A DNA stretch of 64,000 nucleotides, taken from Achromobacter sp. Root83. Lineage in GTDB: Bacteria > Pseudomonadota > Gammaproteobacteria > Burkholderiales > Burkholderiaceae_B. The stretch lies in assembly GCF_001428845.1 (NCBI RefSeq), contig NZ_LMIU01000025.1, forward strand, positions 1,435 to 65,434. Direction: 5' to 3'. Both the position numbers and the translations under genes were made by a program. Positions 61,049-64,000 of the stretch are shown piece by piece. Within the stretch, counting starts at the first letter, position 1. Every line of letters begins with the position of its first letter. The notes under the pieces are model-generated. The model searched no databases. It had not been told where the DNA came from and saw only the letters and a list, made by a program, of their open reading frames with translations.

Positions 61049-61882
61049 ATGCACCCGATCCGAAAAGCCGTATTTCCCGTCGCGGGACTGGGCACCCGCT
61101 TCCTTCCCGCCACCAAGGCCATGCCCAAAGAGATGTTGCCCATCGTCGATCGTCCGCTGATCCAGTATGCCGTCGAGGAAGCGGTTGCCGCTGGAATAAC
61201 CGAACTGATCTTCGTGACGGGCCGCAACAAACGCGCCATTGAAGACCATTTCGACCGCATGCCGGAGCTTGAGCGAGATCTGGAACTGAAAAACAAGACT
61301 ACGCTTTTGGAGGCCGTTCGCAACGTGATCCCCGATAGCGTCAAGTGCGTGTACACACGGCAGCCGTCCGCCTTGGGACTGGGCCACGCGGTGCTCTGCG
61401 CGGCGTCCATCGTTGGTAATGAACCCTTCGCGGTATTGCTGGCGGACGACCTGATCGATGCGGATGCGCCAGTCATCGGCGAAATGATGAAAGTGGCCAG
61501 GGAGTTCGACGGCAGCGTGCTGGCGATACAGCAAGTTCCCAAAGCCAACACGGCCCAGTATGGCATTGTGTCCGGCAGCCGCACGGCGCACGCCGTGCTG
61601 CGCGTGACCGGCATCGTGGAAAAGCCCAAGCCCGAGGACGCGCCGACCGACTTGGCGGTGGTCGGTCGTTACATTCTGGAGCCTGCAATCTTCAAATTGC
61701 TGGAAAACACGCAAGCCGGCGTGGGCGGCGAGATTCAGTTGACCGACGGCATCGCCGCATTGCTCAAGTCGCGCAACGTTTTTGGCTATGAGTACGAGGG
61801 CCTGCGCTACGACTGCGGCAGCAAGGAAGGCTTCTACCGTGCCACCATGGAAATCGGCCGCAAATATCACAACCTGGCTTAA
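61049..61882 (+). CDS. galU: UTP-glucose-1-phosphate uridylyltransferase
   Basis: Makes UDP-glucose from UTP and glucose 1-phosphate for capsule, lipopolysaccharide and osmolyte synthesis. The protein of 277 residues has the nucleotide-binding motif [20 protein letters not shown] at the N-terminus, the ADDLID metal region and [20 protein letters not shown]. The ATG at 61049 matches GalU starts; the longer frame is not supported. Confidence 0.97.
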   Translation: MHPIRKAVFPVAGLGTRFLPATKAMPKEMLPIVDRPLIQYAVEEAVAAGITELIFVTGRNKRAIEDHFDRMPELERDLELKNKTTLLEAVRNVIPDSVKCVYTRQPSALGLGHAVLCAASIVGNEPFAVLLADDLIDADAPVIGEMMKVAREFDGSVLAIQQVPKANTAQYGIVSGSRTAHAVLRVTGIVEKPKPEDAPTDLAVVGRYILEPAIFKLLENTQAGVGGEIQLTDGIAALLKSRNVFGYEYEGLRYDCGSKEGFYRATMEIGRKYHNLA

Positions 61883-61939
61883 CGATATACCGCCTGCGTC
61901 GTCCGCTGGGCGGCGCAGGCGTCCACCGCGCGATCAAGC

Positions 61940-62344
61940 ATGATGTACACGCACATCCAACTAGGCGCCCGGGATTGGCGCACACTGGTCAGCTTTTATG
62001 ATGCCGTGCTGCTGCCGCTGGGCCTGCAGCGCGAGAACACAATAGAAGAGGCGGGGCCGGCCGGGGTAATCTGGCGAGCCGGATCGCAGCGCTGGCCATC
62101 GTTCGTGGTGGCGCCACCCTTTAACGGCCTGCCCGCGACCTGGGGCAATGGTTGCCAGATTAGCTTCGAGGCCCCTTCCCCGATGGCAGTCCGGCAATGC
62201 TGGGAGGCAGCCTTGAGGCAAGGCGGGCTGGATGAAGGCGCACCGGCATTGCGGCCGCAATACGCCTCGGACTTCTACGCCGCCTATTGCCGCGACCCCG
62301 AAGGAAACAAGCTGGCGTTCGTGTGCGCCGTCGCCCCGGATTAA
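61940..62344 (+). CDS. VOC-family (glyoxalase-like) protein
   Basis: Protein of 134 residues with paired beta-alpha-beta-beta-beta modules: YTHIQLGARDWRTLVSFYDA at the start and DFYAAYCRDPEGNKLAFVC at the end. The conserved histidine near the start and the acidic residue in the DPEGNKLAF motif are possible metal ligands. The family covers glyoxalases, extradiol dioxygenases and resistance proteins, so the function is unknown. Confidence 0.88.
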   Translation: MMYTHIQLGARDWRTLVSFYDAVLLPLGLQRENTIEEAGPAGVIWRAGSQRWPSFVVAPPFNGLPATWGNGCQISFEAPSPMAVRQCWEAALRQGGLDEGAPALRPQYASDFYAAYCRDPEGNKLAFVCAVAPD

Positions 62345-62568
62345 CGCGACAGGCAACGGCACGCCAGACATGAGCGGTGCCGGGGCGCACGTGCGAAGAG
62401 TGTCAACTCCTGGCTTGCCCCCGCATCGGGAACGCCATTTGCGGTCTTGCGGACCGCATGCTTGAAGACTTGGCGTTGCCGGCTCGCCCAAGCCGTCCAG
62501 CACGCGCCTGAGAAAACCGATTGCTGAGCCGCGACACCCCAAAAACAAGACGGCAACACGAGAAGTAG

Positions 62569-63651
62569 ATGTTCTTCACCTATTCCAATTTTTTGAAGCG
62601 CGCCGCGGACTGCCGCGCCGCAATCGGGCAGGATAGCTTTCGGCTGCCGCTGCAGACCGTTGCGGCGGTGCTGCTGGCATACGGATGGATGACATGGCGG
62701 CAGATGCCGGATATCGCCTGGGGCGCGTTCTCGGCGTTGTTTGTCGTTCGCGCCACGGTCGAGGGCACCGTGGGCGAAGCCGCGGCCCGGATCCTGGGCG
62801 CGATGATCGGTGTGGCGCTGGGCGTCACGCTGACGCCGCTGGCCGGCGCCGCCAACCTTCCGGCAGCGTGGAGCATCGTCGCCGGGGTCGGGGCGGCCGC
62901 CTGTTTGTCGATGCGCTGGCCCACCCTGAATTACAGCTTGGTCACCGCGACCATCCTGACCGTCACGCCCGACGTCAACATCGTGGCCGGCGCCGTGAAC
63001 AAGACGCTCGCCATCGTCGTCGGCTCGGCCTCCGGTATCCTGGCGGCGTTTGCGGTGCTGCCGTTGTCGGCCCGGCGCAGCATGCGATTCAACCTGGCCG
63101 CGTCGCTGGAGATCTACGGCGAGCTGCTGGTCGACTGGGCCGCGGCGCTGCATGAAGGCCGCCAGCGCCCGCGGCCGCGCGACATCCCGGCGATGGAGCG
63201 CACTCGCTGGCGCGCGCGGGACATGGCTATCCAGTCCCGCTCCGTGCCTCTGCAGTTCCTGGGATGGGACAAGCAGGCCCATCGACTGCAAGACCGCCTC
63301 GAAGAGCTATGGCTCACCGTGCCTCTGATGGAACGGGTGGGTGCCGTCGTCCTGACAGACAATGTCTGCCACAGGCTGGGTCCGGCCCTGGACGACGTCG
63401 CGGCTGCCGCCCAGGCGCAGATCGACGAGCTTGCACGCGCCATACGCGACAGCGCCGCCGAAGCGCCCCTGTGCCGTACCGGAAACCCCTTCGCCCGCCT
63501 GGACGCCGTGATTCAGGAGGTCGGGCATGGCGGCGGCTTCACCCCCGCCGAGCGGAATTCCGTGGACCTCATTCGCTGGGCGTGGCAGGAAGTCAGCCGG
63601 GAACTGGACGCGCTGTGCGAGTGTGTGGATAGGCCCGCCCGGGACCAGTGA
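62569..63651 (+). CDS. FUSC-family membrane protein (aromatic acid exporter-like)
   Basis: Protein of 360 residues. The N-terminal half has about six closely packed hydrophobic helices (LPLQTVAAVLLAYGWMTW; ILGAMIGVALGVTLTPLAG; ATILTVTPDVNIV), followed by a cytoplasmic helical domain. It matches one half of YccS/AaeB-type FUSC transporters, shorter than the full-length family (about 650-720 residues), as in other single-module members. Substrate unknown. Confidence 0.85.
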   Translation: MFFTYSNFLKRAADCRAAIGQDSFRLPLQTVAAVLLAYGWMTWRQMPDIAWGAFSALFVVRATVEGTVGEAAARILGAMIGVALGVTLTPLAGAANLPAAWSIVAGVGAAACLSMRWPTLNYSLVTATILTVTPDVNIVAGAVNKTLAIVVGSASGILAAFAVLPLSARRSMRFNLAASLEIYGELLVDWAAALHEGRQRPRPRDIPAMERTRWRARDMAIQSRSVPLQFLGWDKQAHRLQDRLEELWLTVPLMERVGAVVLTDNVCHRLGPALDDVAAAAQAQIDELARAIRDSAAEAPLCRTGNPFARLDAVIQEVGHGGGFTPAERNSVDLIRWAWQEVSRELDALCECVDRPARDQ

Positions 63652-63769
63652 CGCGCGCCGCCCAGCGGTCAACGCGTCCGAACGACCTTGAGGCAGCGCA
63701 TAAAGAACGTCAACGCCGGTCGAAAAAATTCCAGGCCCGACGGGGTGCGGGCGGCAAGCCGGGACCCGC

Positions 63770-63934
63770 TACGACCGGATCGTGGTGGTGGACGGCGGGC
63801 GGATCGTGGAAGATGGCTCCCTGGACGATTTACTTATGGCCCAAGGGCCTTTGCGCGCGCTGTGGGACTTGCAAGTGGAGCGCGGCGTGCGGGCCGCAGA
63901 GGACGGCATCCCGCACATCCCGGCGCCAGCCTGA
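63770..63934 (+). pseudogene. C-terminal remnant of an ABC exporter ATPase
   Basis: In frame, the last 54 codons of an ABC exporter nucleotide-binding domain survive: YDRIVVVDGGRIVEDGSLDD is the region that follows the switch histidine, and the frame then runs LLMAQGPLRALWDLQVERGV to a stop at 63934. No Walker A, signature or Walker B sequence precedes it; the 5' side merges into unrelated non-coding sequence near 63760. It is most likely a deletion remnant. Confidence 0.75.
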
Positions 63935-64000
63935 GCAACGCCGTGGCCCCCGTGAAAAGGCGGGTTCACAGGCATGCAATGTGCGGAGCGCGCTGCATTA
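63935..64000. other. Right edge of the window, nothing supported
   Basis: 66 bases after the ATPase remnant with no open frame of note or repeat. Confidence 0.4.

Noticed and set aside
61897..61924. GC-rich hairpin after galU as terminator
   Set aside because: A stem can form but no T run follows; it was not listed as a feature.
1..64000. CRISPR arrays, tRNA, rRNA, insertion sequences, prophage
   Set aside because: I saw no regular direct repeats with unique spacers, no cloverleaf-like sequence, no transposase or integrase gene and no phage structural gene cluster. A covariance-model scan would be needed to exclude short RNA genes fully.

Overview
The window is high-GC DNA from a betaproteobacterium of the Alcaligenaceae type (Achromobacter or Bordetella is my inference). 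The reasons are a Bug-family solute receptor, the mutS-roxA and dapA-bamC pairs, LysR-rich catabolic clusters and strong GC bias at third codon positions. I saw no rRNA, tRNA, insertion sequence or CRISPR array. Nearly all of the window is chromosomal coding sequence.

Layout. 1-6.6 kb: the 5' end of a possible VgrG gene, an MscS channel with its own terminator, and a tightly coupled four-gene imelysin operon (imelysin, di-haem DUF1111 oxidoreductase, second imelysin, DUF1513) on the minus strand. 6.7-16.1 kb: catabolic region with LysR, class II aldolase, Bug receptor, a nitrate/sulfonate/taurine-type ABC importer, an AtzG/AtzE amidase pair, a GntR regulator and an AtzH-like protein; the importer plus Atz-like proteins suggest uptake and hydrolysis of a carbamoyl or amide compound. 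16.2-22.7 kb: FMN reductase with a strong terminator, about 550 bp of non-coding repeats carrying DnaA-box-like 9-mers, dodecin, a histone-like DUF6496 protein, a divergent LysR/SDR pair, a quinone-reductase-like enzyme, and an aldose epimerase. 22.7-24.0 kb: a two-gene cassette of unknown function that appears to sit inside a duplicated mutS promoter. 24.0-32.9 kb: housekeeping genes (mutS, roxA, bamC, dapA, M50 protease, YciO/TsaC-type protein, YpfJ protease).

32.9-41.4 kb: a LexA (SOS) box precedes two coupled genes of unknown function (the second is DUF1828/1829), followed by small hypothetical genes, an ArsR/MFS divergent pair, a PaiB-like protein, a YiiX-type cysteine hydrolase next to a DUF4105 protein, and an AhpD-like protein. 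41.5-57.4 kb: ten consecutive minus-strand genes with short gaps or overlaps. They encode a complete RND efflux pump (adaptor, permease, outer-membrane factor), an alpha/beta hydrolase, a PerM-like protein, ArcD, arginine deiminase ArcA, a second ArcD-like antiporter, an SLC13 transporter and a secreted amidohydrolase. There is no arcB or arcC. 58.1-59.6 kb: a hybrid sensor kinase. 59.8-64 kb: small stress-type proteins (RMF/CrpP-like, DUF3606), galU, a VOC protein, an FUSC transporter, and the stranded C-terminal tail of an ABC exporter ATPase.

The strongest candidates for something undescribed are the SOS-boxed cassette (32.9-34.4 kb), the DnaA-box repeat region (16.9-17.4 kb), the cassette in the mutS promoter (22.7-24.0 kb), and the efflux/arginine-deiminase supercluster (41.5-57.4 kb). 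All calls come from reading the sequence; no database search was run.
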